Source: Puccinia triticina
Taxonomy: Eukaryota; Basidiomycota; Pucciniomycetes; Pucciniales; Pucciniaceae
Assembly (NCBI RefSeq): GCF_026914185.1
Contig: NC_070567.1
Span: 4,800,001-4,864,000, forward strand
Length of the DNA: 64,000 nt
Reading direction: 5' to 3'
The number at the start of each line of letters is the position of its first letter. Within the stretch, counting starts at the first letter, position 1. The notes beneath the pieces are model-generated. The model was not told the DNA's origin. It saw only the letters and a program-made list of their open reading frames with translations, and made no database searches. Position numbers and translations under genes: made by a program. Positions 56,331-64,000 of the stretch are shown here, piece by piece.

Positions 56331-56450
56331 ATGATGAAATGTAATGATGAAGTGAAGTAATGATGAGCACTATGGAATGTAATGATGAAGTGAAGTAATG
56401 ATGAGCACTATGGAATGTAATGATGAAGTGAAGTAATGATGAGTACTATG
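56331..56450 (+). repeat. Tandem repeat of about 40 bp, three copies
   Basis: AATGATGAAGTGAAGTAATG with ATGAGCACTATGGAATGT is repeated three times with few changes. Confidence 0.85.
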
Positions 56451-57042
56451 TAATGTCTATGTATAATGAGTGAGATACATAATGTGTAATATATGTAGCT
56501 ATGGTGATGATGACTGGAATATGTAATGTAGATGAAATGTAAGAAGCAGGAAAATACCAATGAAACTGTATATGCTAATAGCTTCTGATCCAAAGGGAAT
56601 TTCAGGGTGGTATGAGTGAGTGACTAGGGGTAAAATGAGGTGTAGAATCTGAATCTGGAATAATAATGATGGATATGTGAGGGATATGTATGATATGAGA
56701 ATGGTGATATGAGTGGGAACAGGGTTACCACAACGGAAAGCTGCAGGGTTATTCAAACTCCATGGATTGGATGAAGGCATGCTGAGTTGGTGAGGCAAGT
56801 CAATCAAGTTGTGTAGTGTAGAGGTGGCAGATGAAAACTGTGTAAGTGGGTGGGTGTTGTGTACAGGAGGGTGCCAATATGACTCCAAATACATCCCCAG
56901 GGGTACTATATGGGAAATGGCGGGGATCATGAGGAGTCATGAGCCAAGCGGTGATGACCCTAATCACTTTCCAAATCTGCCAAACATGTGAATGATATGA
57001 TATGGGCCTTGGTAAGGCCCTGTTTTGAAAAAGGGGTGGTTA

Positions 57043-57528
57043 TTACATAACATCATGGGTGCCAAACGGGGCCAAAACTTTCATCGGGAGAAAATGTGAG
57101 CGGCTGCAATTTCTCATATGCTTGGGCTGCTGGGTGGGGTGGATGAACCTGGCGGAGAAGGGGGGCGTGTTGGGGGTGGAGGAGGGGTGCGGGGAGCGGG
57201 GCTGGAAGCGGGACTTGCCAATGGTGATCCGCTGGGAGGAGGAGCGGGCGAGGGCGGGCTGTTTGTGGGGGATGTTCTGGTGGTGCTGGTGGGGGAGGGT
57301 GAGGATGAGCTGGTTGGCGCCGAGATGGGTGGCGGAGCTGCTGAGGAATGCCTTGAGCCGCTCGGGCTTCTCGTCCTCGTCGGGCTCGCGGAGGATGCTG
57401 AGGATGGCGGGGATGGTCTCCTGGGGCTTGCTGGGCGGGTGTTTGGATGGCTGGAGGATGGATGAGAGGAAGGAGATGGTCTGGGGGAGTGCGTGGGCCA
57501 TGGTCGATGGCGGGTGGTTGATGGTCAT
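57043..57528 (-). CDS. Hypothetical protein fragment ending in a transposon terminus
   Basis: An open frame with host-like, GC-rich third positions. From the second Met: MAHALPQTISFLSSILQPSK, ETIPAILSILREPDEDEKPE, LGANQLILTLPHQHHQ, ARSSSQRITIGKSRFQPR. The first 100 residues look like a real, partly helical protein; the rest is Pro/His-rich. The last residues come from the inverted-repeat end GGTGCCAAACGGGGCC at 57059-57074. No family was recognised. It may be a host gene piece captured by, or truncated by, a transposon. Confidence 0.4.
   Translation of the reverse strand: MTINHPPSTMAHALPQTISFLSSILQPSKHPPSKPQETIPAILSILREPDEDEKPERLKAFLSSSATHLGANQLILTLPHQHHQNIPHKQPALARSSSQRITIGKSRFQPRSPHPSSTPNTPPFSARFIHPTQQPKHMRNCSRSHFLPMKVLAPFGTHDVM
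57059..57074 (+). repeat. MULE-type terminal sequence GGTGCCAAACGGGGCC
   Basis: Identical to the right end of the MULE at 11481-11496. By orientation the element body should lie to the left. A related GCCAAACGGGGCC sits at about 2438-2450. No partner end was found for either. Confidence 0.65.
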
Positions 57529-57659
57529 GAGCTGCTCCTTTTATCCCATTCCTGCTGCTGGGGTTGTCGGAGTCGGCGTTCAGGGACAACAGGGGCCGCA
57601 AAGTTGGCAACGCAACTGCCTTTTGTCCAAACTTAACCCACCTAGGGCAAATTGGGTTC

Positions 57660-58240
57660 ATGAGAGCTGTACACCCGGGGAGTCCCTACACGTGGGGCCC
57701 ACCGCTAATCCACGTGGATCCCACGGTGAAGGGGCGCGCAAGGTCGGACCAGCGGCATTTGGTCCACACGCCCTCGTGGGCATCACCAACCGCATCACGA
57801 GGGCACCTTGTGATGCCCCCGAGGATTCCACGAGTGCTTTCAGCTCTCCATGGGCCCCCCAAGGACCCCTCGTGATACCGACGGAAAGGTCGGGCCCACA
57901 TGTACTTGATGCTTGGGCTCCCCGAGGAATCACCGTGATCCCGACCAAAGCGTTGGGCCCACGGATGGAAACACCGTCTGAACCGGTGGATTCCACGTGG
58001 CTCATGGGTGGGCTCCACTGGTTCTGGTGGTCTGTTGTGGGTGGCGTGGCTTGGGTCACCGGTACGGAGCGGATTGAATCCGCCAGATCAAGATATAGCA
58101 GAATATGGTACCAGACGCTGCATTGCATTGGTGGTGGAGAGACAAGGATGACATAATGAAAAAAGAAACATTGAAAAAAGGGAGAAAAGAAAAAAAATAA
58201 AACATTGGAAAAAGGGAAAATAAAAACAAATAAATTTATG
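57660..58240. other. Repeat-derived stretch
   Basis: Palindromic words such as GTGGGCCCACC/GGGCCCAC and GTGATCCC/GGAATCACC suggest a degraded repeat. No supported gene. AAAA-rich sequence follows to 58240. Confidence 0.45.
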
Positions 58241-58245
58241 ATTCA

Positions 58246-58720
58246 TCAGGAGGAGTTTGGATAATAGGGGAAGTCAATGGTGCCAGGCTGCTGGTTGAAG
58301 GGGAAGTATAGCTGGGAGATAAAGGCAACGGTGTCTTGGGTGGTCGAAAAGACCTTGCCGCCGGTGAGGCCGCGCAGATTGTTGATCGCTTGAATGATGG
58401 AGATCAGAATTGGTGCGGTGATCAGGAAGGAGGGGGCAATGGTGACAGCAGCGAGGGTGATGAGTGCGGCGAAGATGAGGAAGGAGGCGGAGAGCCAGGC
58501 AACGGCCCTGTGGCCAACGGTCAGTCCGTTAGTGAGGGTGACTTGGAGACAGGCGGCGGGGAGCCTGGAGTTGCTGTCAACGAGTTGGATGGTGAAGATG
58601 GCCTCGATGTTGGGGACGGACCAGGCGAGTGCGGGGAAGGAGGGGATGGAGTACTGGCCAAGTTGATTGGTGCAAGATTTTTTGAAGTCCACAAAATCCC
58701 TTTCCCCTTGCAAGGGCGCT
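58246..58720 (-). pseudogene. TRP-like/flavin-carrier membrane protein fragment
   Basis: The frame reads LGQYSIPSFPALAWSVPNIE, TIQLVDSNSRLPAACLQVTL and TNGLTVGHRAVAWLSASFLI, then a hydrophobic helix (FAALITLAAVTIAPSFLI). This is the end of the lumenal domain and the first membrane helix of the fungal TRP/FLC family (PDLEA...V.L.......ACLQATLTNG.S.RQ..V.W). It stops after INNLRGLTGGKVFS...PYYPNSS, far short of the eight further helices, and lacks an N-terminal signal. Degraded or truncated copy. Confidence 0.65.
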
Positions 58721-58859
58721 TGCGTGGGACTTGTTGAATTCTGGAGGTGGGGAAACCTAACTGGCGGAGCAGTGTTGAGACTGAAAAATTGCAATCAACA
58801 GCCGTTTGGACTTGCAAGCCTGCTCATCTGTTTTCCCAGGGGGATGAAGTGGGGATCCC

Positions 58860-59070
58860 GTCAATCTGTGTTCTTGTTGGCTCCACCAGGAGCCCAAGGA
58901 TGGCCGTGGAATCCCCGTCTGTGGGAACAACGAGGATATCCCGTTGAACAAAAATGAAGGTTCCCATTGGCTCCACCGGGAGCCCAAGGGCTGCCGTGGA
59001 ATCCTTTTCGGTGGGAGCGACGGGGAAATCCTGTCAAACACATTTTCTGGTGTTGTTGGCTCCACCGTGA
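58860..59070 (+). repeat. Direct repeat of about 107 bp, two copies plus partial
   Basis: TTGGCTCCACCAGGAGCCCAAGG...GGTGGAATCC-type blocks begin near 58869 and 58968, with a partial third near 59057 (TTGGCTCCACCGTGA). Confidence 0.75.
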
Positions 59071-59249
59071 ATTTATCACGAGGAGACCCCGGGAGGGTGG
59101 AGACGACTGGGTATCCCGTTCTCTCCACCCATTTTTGACGGGTTGGTGATACCAACGGCGGGCACAGTGAGATCCACGTGAGTTTCACAAAGCCGGCGTT
59201 GCCCATCACATCCACGAACTTGCTTGCCAGGAAGTACCCCCGGCGTGTA

Positions 59250-59510
59250 CAGTTTGCATGGTCCTGTATGCATGTCAGGTCATGCAGGTCCTGTCACATA
59301 TACATGACAAGCTGTCCGGATCATGACATGCAGCTCACATCTCCAACATGTCACATGCACAGTGACTGTGCAGAGGCTTTCACAGACCTGTCAGCTACAG
59401 TTCACATACCTGAAAGCCAGTCCTGCAAATGATGCATGACACAGGGCGCGGGAATTTTTTATGTGACATGCAGGACTGTGCAACCTGTATGCCTGTCATG
59501 ACCCCGGTTT
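59250..59510. repeat. CATGACAGG-rich dispersed repeat
   Basis: Dense CCTGTCA/TGACAGG and CATGTCA/TGACATG words, as at 14200-14460. Part of both copies reads CACAGTCACTGC/CACAGTGACTGTGC. Probably the same MITE family; boundaries not defined. Confidence 0.55.
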
Positions 59511-59559
59511 GCTCAGGGTGACCACCAACACACAACCCTCCACCCCAGCACCATGCCAA

Positions 59560-60460
59560 CATCCCAAACTTAACCCAAGTCCCTCGCTGCTGCGGGCGTC
59601 TGGTCTTGCGAAGCAAGCCTCCGATAGCCCTCGGCAGGAGGGAATTGCGCCTTATCAACCCGTTTTGCGGGGGCTAGATTTTAAATTTAGGTGGCAGGAA
59701 TTTTCAAACCTTTATAATTCCTTGCTTCCATAACATTTTGTGGAATAAATTACCTTGGGTGATAGCCCTGCTTCTTGCCATCCTCTCCACCAAAACTGTG
59801 CTCAATCATGATGATCCTTCCTCTCCAAATAAATTTCCCCATTAAATACAAACTTGAAATCCATTGGACTTTGTTTACAGAGGGGGTCCGTGAATATCTA
59901 AGCAGGTCCAAGCGCACGAGCATATATACATAACGGTCATCTAGCGATCTAAACGTGAAACCAAGATCACATAATTCTGAGGGTCTGTGCGCTGCGGAAA
60001 TGAAATAAATTACAGAATTGGCTAAGATTCTTGGTGACTCTATACATTGCATTTTTCATATTTTAATTCTAGTAAAATACTGGTATGGAAAAAGATAGAA
60101 AAGAAAAATAGCAAAATTTTGCTCAGCATGTTGGGTCTTGAAGGAAGTAAAATAGTAGCAACATTTGAGTGATATGTGATCTGTGGAATTAAAAAAAGGA
60201 AAAGTGGCGTGAAAATTTCATTCTAGCCACGCGAGCTTGGGTCGATATGGTGTAAGTCCCTCCTGACGGAGGCTCGCTTCGCGAGTTCAGCCTACCCCCC
60301 GGGGGCCCGAAGTATCGAGGGACGGTAGTTCGGCAACATCCAAAACCAGCCAACCAGCCTCTGCTGCGGAGGCCAGCAGACCACCTGCGGAGATCCACGC
60401 TAAACTGCACGCTACTGTCAAACTGAAGTTGTCTCGTTGCCACACGACGATATTCTTTCT
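59560..60460. other. GTCCCTCC-family fragments and spacer
   Basis: AACTTAACCCAAGTCCCTCGC at about 59568 and GTAAGTCCCTCCTGACGGAGG at about 60253 are fragments of the 43114-type family. A minus-strand frame at 59750-60052 (VIYFISAAHRPSELCDLGFT) has protein-like composition but no recognised family. Confidence 0.4.
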
Positions 60461-60474
60461 AAACAAAAATGTAC

Positions 60475-61150
60475 CGAAGATATCCCTGGCATTAAGTGGC
60501 CTTCATCCTGACGAGTGACAATAACCAGGCTCGCCAAACCTGTCAGAATCACTATGGAGGACATGATCATCTTCCGAATCATCTAGTCTGCTTGGATGAT
60601 TTTTCCCCAAGTTGGGCTTGTCATTGCAGCGATCACGTCCGCAAATACAGAAGAAAAAGATTGTCACATCTTAATTATTTGTTCACAGGCAGATGTATGG
60701 CTTTGTAGACTGGGGTAGGGTTCCACGCAATTGATCTTCGGAGTAAGACTGGTCTGCCCCCAATCAAACCAGCAAAGCATCTCAAAATAGTTGCCTGCCA
60801 CAGTAAAAAGGCGCCCAACAGACCCGTGGGGAGTGGATCATCATCATCCATGCATCATTCCACCCCCGCACACCTGATGGATTTGTTTGCTCAGGATGTT
60901 TCTTATTCGAAACCCCGCAGGTGACCAAATCATTCTAGTTTTCTCCCAAGGTACCTCGGCTGGGGGATCAGATTGGTACAATCCAGGAAACATGCTGGCC
61001 ATGATCTTGACTCTGACCTATGGCTTTGGATTTTTTGTTTTATCACTGGCCTCTCAATCTCGAAAGCTTTTAAAATTCAGAGGGAAAGATGAGACGTGGC
61101 CGAATGGAAAGAAAATAATAGTTTTTCATTTGATGGAGGAGATAAAATAG
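60475..61150 (+). pseudogene. Possible membrane-protein relic
   Basis: A plus-strand reading with stops and frame changes gives ITMEDMIIFRII, then SAWMIFPQVGLVIAAITSAN and, after a gap, WYNPGNMLAMILTLTYGFGF followed by FVLSLASQSRKLLKFRGKD. This resembles alternating hydrophobic helices with a charged loop. No family was identified. Low confidence. Confidence 0.25.
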
Positions 61151-61254
61151 TGTACAACAAGATTGAAAGCATAGAGTACAATGTAGGAAACAAATTCCAC
61201 CGACAAAAGCCACGAGAGAGGGAATGGGGTTACAGATTAAGGTCGGCTGACACA

Positions 61255-61730
61255 TCAGGTCAAGTTGGCCATGACATGAGCGAGGTGGCTGAACCCAGTC
61301 GCAGCCCGGCGTTTACGAGGAGGTGGCGCAAGAGGGCGGGGGGGGAGGTGGTCTTGAGCGCCGGGGCGAGGGGCAGCCGGGGTGCCAAGGTTCTTCTGGG
61401 GCGCACCGGCGTACTGGCTGCGCAGGGTCCAGAGGCGGGGGTGGTCGACGGTGACTTGGAGAACATCTTCCCGCTCGACTATTTCCCTCAGGCTGAGCAG
61501 CTTCGACTGCACCGTCAAGTAGAGGTCCTTCTTGGAGGCGCGGCGGACAGATGCCTGGAAGGCTGGATCTTCGCAGGCGAGTTTGAACCGCCGGAGTATC
61601 TCTATAAAACGATAAGGGCGTGGGAAGTAAGTAAAGAAGATGCCTGCAGTATATACCTACCAAGACATTTTCCTAAGGGAGATCGCTTACCAAGGGCCTG
61701 AGCCGCTTCAGATTGGGGAGCTTCCTCCAT
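61255..61730 (-). CDS. Hypothetical protein, 128 residues
   Basis: Exon 1 61691-61730 (MEEAPQSEAAQAL) and exon 2 61255-61601, joined by an 89 bp intron with GTAAGC donor and TTTATAG acceptor, total 387 nt. The N-terminal 75 residues are charged and helical (ILRRFKLACEDPAFQASVRR, LYLTVQSKLLSLREIVERED, VTVDHPRLWTLRSQYAG). The C-terminus is Pro/Arg-rich. An 8-C tract at about 61338-61345 makes the frame there sensitive to sequencing error; a one-base change would alter the tail. No domain was recognised. Confidence 0.5.
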
Positions 61731-61739
61731 GGCGAAATA

Positions 61740-62850
61740 AGTCGGGGGATGTTTTATCTAGCGCTGGAAAAAGTTGGAAGTAGAGATATTGGGGGGATAA
61801 GTCTTATTTTTTGAGGTAGAGTTGGTGGCTGTGGAGTATGTATGCCGGAAATATTTCTTACCTTGAGCCTAGTGTAAGGTAGCGGAGGGTGAGGAGAAGG
61901 GGCGCGGAGAGTATTGCTGGCAGTGGATAGGTTGTGTCGTGAGAGTAGATAATTGAGAAAGTCACTGGCTTATTTATATTGTACCACTCTGAAGCTGAGC
62001 CCAGCTGCTGCTTCGCTCTGCCGGCAAAAGCTGCCCCCCCTTGTCCTTCATTGCTGCTGCACTTTACGCGCTGTAGCTGCTGAGTCTTCAGGAGGCCGCC
62101 GCCCGCGCGCCCTCAGGAGACAATCACGCTCAGTGGTTTGGCTCAGCTGAAGAACGCTGCCATGGACGCCTTCGCTAGAATCTACCTATTATTCGGTGCC
62201 ATCCTATGAATTGTGAAAATCCTGTATTTGGGATCCCGGTTCAATGTATCCTGCCAAGCTCGTCAAGCCAGCGGTAAGATATGATCCCCAAAATTTGGAT
62301 CCAAGACAATGTAGCCGTCGGTAAGCCTATGATCTGGGTCGGATAAGCTCTCCCGCTAGGTCTGTTATTTTTCTCACCTGCTAGCCCCAAGATTATCTTG
62401 ATGCGGATTTCTTCACCCAATAGTTCACAAAATTGTGATTTGTCTTCACTATTTTCCGTAGTGATTCAGCGATGATTAGCCACACATTGGTGCCTTTTCG
62501 ACTTTAAAGAACGATGTGGAGGAAAAAAGACATTAATACAGTAGGCACCTTGTCATTTCCGTTCGGTGACCCTTCGCCACATCTAATGAGAATCGCTCTT
62601 AAGAAATCTATCATCCTTGGAGTCTGAAACGAGAGATTCGGAGAGGTGTTGACCCTGTTGGATATATTTCTCCTGATTTCTTTTTTAAATCGATGACGGC
62701 CATAGTCGCATGAAATCAAGAAGCCACCTGATATCAAGATTCAATAACCCGCTAGTATTTGCCGATAGCAAATGCATTTATTCTTGGGCCATCGGTTCCT
62801 CGTCGACTCAGCCAAAAGATTGAGATATCCGAACGCGGGATTGATGTTCG
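61740..62850. other. Spacer, possible promoter of the 128-residue gene
   Basis: No supported gene. TTTATATT at about 61972 could serve as a TATA-like element for the minus-strand gene, but its distance is large. Confidence 0.35.
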
Positions 62851-62864
62851 ACTTTGGTTTGGAT

Positions 62865-63390
62865 CCTGCGGGTGCTAGTTACTGGAAGTGTCAACCATCC
62901 TTCTTCCACGCAGATTGAGTATATCTATAATTTCATCAACTTGCTGGGCAGGTAGTGATCCCCTTTTCTCGAACCCAGACGCCGGGCCCCCTCCGGTCGC
63001 GCCTGCCGGACCAAGAGGATGCCGATCAACGCAACGACTGCTCGACAAACGTCCTTGTCCGGGCTAGTTCAGCTCATGGTGTACCCTCCGTAATGTGAAC
63101 TCAACAAAGTCCGTCCAGACTCTAATCAGTAGTTTACTTTGTTGTCCAAATTTGGACGGGCTTGCAGGGATCATATGGACAATGATATCACCATTATCGA
63201 TAATGGTGAAGATATACTAACGCTTTGTTCGGTGCCTCAGCGGTTGGCCCCATCAAACCAGATGCTTGGTTAGGCTGTGGAATTGTCTGCTGCACCCCAG
63301 TAGTATTGATTGCTGAAGGTTTTGCAGCATTGACAGCAGCAAGCTTGGCTGCAATCATCCTAGCTTTAGCTTGAGCCTCTAACATTGTCA
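62865..63390 (-). pseudogene. Exon-like pieces of a gene truncated by the hAT element
   Basis: Upper piece (about 63222-63390): LTMLEAQAKARMIAAKLAAV, NTTGVQQTIPQPNQASG, ending with a GTTAGT donor. Lower piece (about 62865-62990): GFEKRGSLPAQQVDEIIDIL followed by NLRGRRMVDTSSN-stop. Both have protein-like composition and lie on one strand, with about 230 bp between. The joint was not resolved. The upper piece runs directly into the hAT terminus, so its 5' part is missing here. Function unknown. Confidence 0.3.
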
Positions 63391-63391
63391 A

Positions 63392-64000
63392 TAGGGATGA
63401 AAGTGGGTCGGGTCGACCCGGCGGGTACCCGGCCCGTGTCGGGTCTGGGGCCGGGTTCGGGTCGACCTTTGTCACAAAAACCCATTTTCGACCCGACCCG
63501 CCTCAGACCCGCCAGATTTTTGGGTCGGGTTCGGGCAGCCATTTTGGCTGTCGGGTCGACCCGCCGACCCGTTTACAGACCCGCGCAGCAGGCGGGTACC
63601 CATGTAAAACACGTGGCCCCGCGCTCCCAGACTACATCAATTGCGCGGCCGGCGCTCCCTCTGGGCCACCAATCATAGTTTGCGGGGCCGTGGCCCGTCA
63701 GCACTGAATATATGTACATATACTCAGGCTGCCGCTCTCAGCTACCGGCCCGTTACCCACGACTTCACCATGGCCAGGACCCGCTCTCAACAAGTACGCC
63801 CCCTCAAGCGCAAGAAGCACGTCCCCTCCTCAACCAAAGACGATACCGGGGCAACTAACGACGCCAAGGGCTCTATTGATCAAGACCACCAGTCACCTGC
63901 GGAAAGTGAGGCCGAAGACGACATCCAAGTCCTGGACCCCAGTCAGCCCCGTGAATCCCAAGAAAAAGCTCCCCGCTTGGCAAACGAAGCTTCCCAAACC
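63392..64000 (+). mobile_element. hAT-like transposon, left end (runs off window)
   Basis: Starts TAGGGATGAAAGTGGGTCGG, a typical hAT-superfamily terminus. It is followed by a GGGTCGACCC/GGGTACCC-rich subterminal region (63405-63605) that can form many hairpins, then a probable promoter and an open reading frame from 63770. The flanking 8 bp on the left is ATTGTCAA; the right end is outside the window. Confidence 0.7.
63770..64000 (+). CDS. hAT-type transposase N-terminus (partial)
   Basis: ATG in a good context (CACCATGG) starts a frame open to the window edge (77 codons): MARTRSQQVRPLKRKKHVPS, then an acidic Ser/Asp/Glu-rich stretch (AESEAEDDIQVLDPSQPRES). A basic then acidic disordered N-terminus precedes the BED finger in many fungal hAT transposases; the finger itself would lie beyond the edge. 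The identification depends on the hAT terminus upstream. Confidence 0.5.
   Translation, partial: MARTRSQQVRPLKRKKHVPSSTKDDTGATNDAKGSIDQDHQSPAESEAEDDIQVLDPSQPRESQEKAPRLANEASQT

Noticed and set aside
57059..58156. 365-codon plus-strand frame
   Set aside because: Antisense to the better-looking minus-strand frame at its left and runs through palindromic repeats; Trp/Gly-rich composition is that of a shadow frame.
58667..59215. Several overlapping frames with repeated GSTRSPR/WLHRE motifs
   Set aside because: Generated by the direct repeats at 58860-59070; no frame is consistently protein-like.
62504..62737. Minus-strand frame with FLRAILIRCGEG
   Set aside because: Briefly suggested a P-loop ATPase piece, but no Walker motif or neighbouring domain is present.

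Overview
The window looks like nuclear DNA of a filamentous basidiomycete, most likely a rust fungus (Pucciniales). The basis is intron-rich host genes with 57-123 bp introns, two short secreted proteins without recognised domains lying between conserved housekeeping genes, and dense, layered transposable elements. The species call is inference. No bacterial operons, CRISPR arrays or rRNA are visible.

Layout. 1-2.8 kb: repeat debris and a putative small inverted-repeat element. 2784-2884: intron-containing tRNA-Lys(CUU), minus strand. 3.15-4.9 kb: RMND5/GID2, the RING subunit of the GID/CTLH ubiquitin ligase, minus strand. 5036-11495: a complete but decayed Mutator-like (MULE) transposon with long terminal inverted repeats. 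Its gene (four exons, minus strand) joins a FAR1-like zinc finger, a MULE DDE transposase, a SWIM finger, a low-complexity linker and an OTU-type cysteine protease domain. A separate 329 bp palindromic MITE sits inside its left end. 14474-21240: an LTR retrotransposon with integrase remnants, interrupted at 16356-19635 by a related gag-only LTR element; both have intact 5 bp target duplications. 21.2-34.2 kb: almost only repeats, including a Helitron helicase scrap, minisatellites, a 1.4 kb fold-back element, a lysyl-tRNA synthetase remnant and several MITEs.

34.2-53 kb is the main host-gene island. It holds a nine-exon mitochondrial-type peroxiredoxin (34287-35727, -), a 168-residue secreted protein (36689-37498, -), a broken gene just upstream, a 734-residue coiled-coil protein (39326-41615, +), Mediator subunit MED7 (49761-50771, -) and a 472-residue secreted protein (51447-53034, +). 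A 648 bp MITE with a 9 bp target duplication and a Ty3-type remnant containing a 0.72 kb inverted duplication of gag lie between them. 53-64 kb is mainly repeats, with a TRP/flavin-carrier channel remnant, a 128-residue hypothetical gene and, at the right edge, the 5' end of a hAT-like element with its open reading frame running off the window.

The host genes were assembled by hand from consensus splice sites. For five of them (peroxiredoxin, MED7, both secreted proteins and the 128-residue gene) the exon lengths sum to an exact multiple of three with an uninterrupted frame, which supports the models. Much of the transposon coding decay is consistent with C-to-T loss at CpG sites (CGA to TGA stops; a catalytic Asp to Asn in the MULE).
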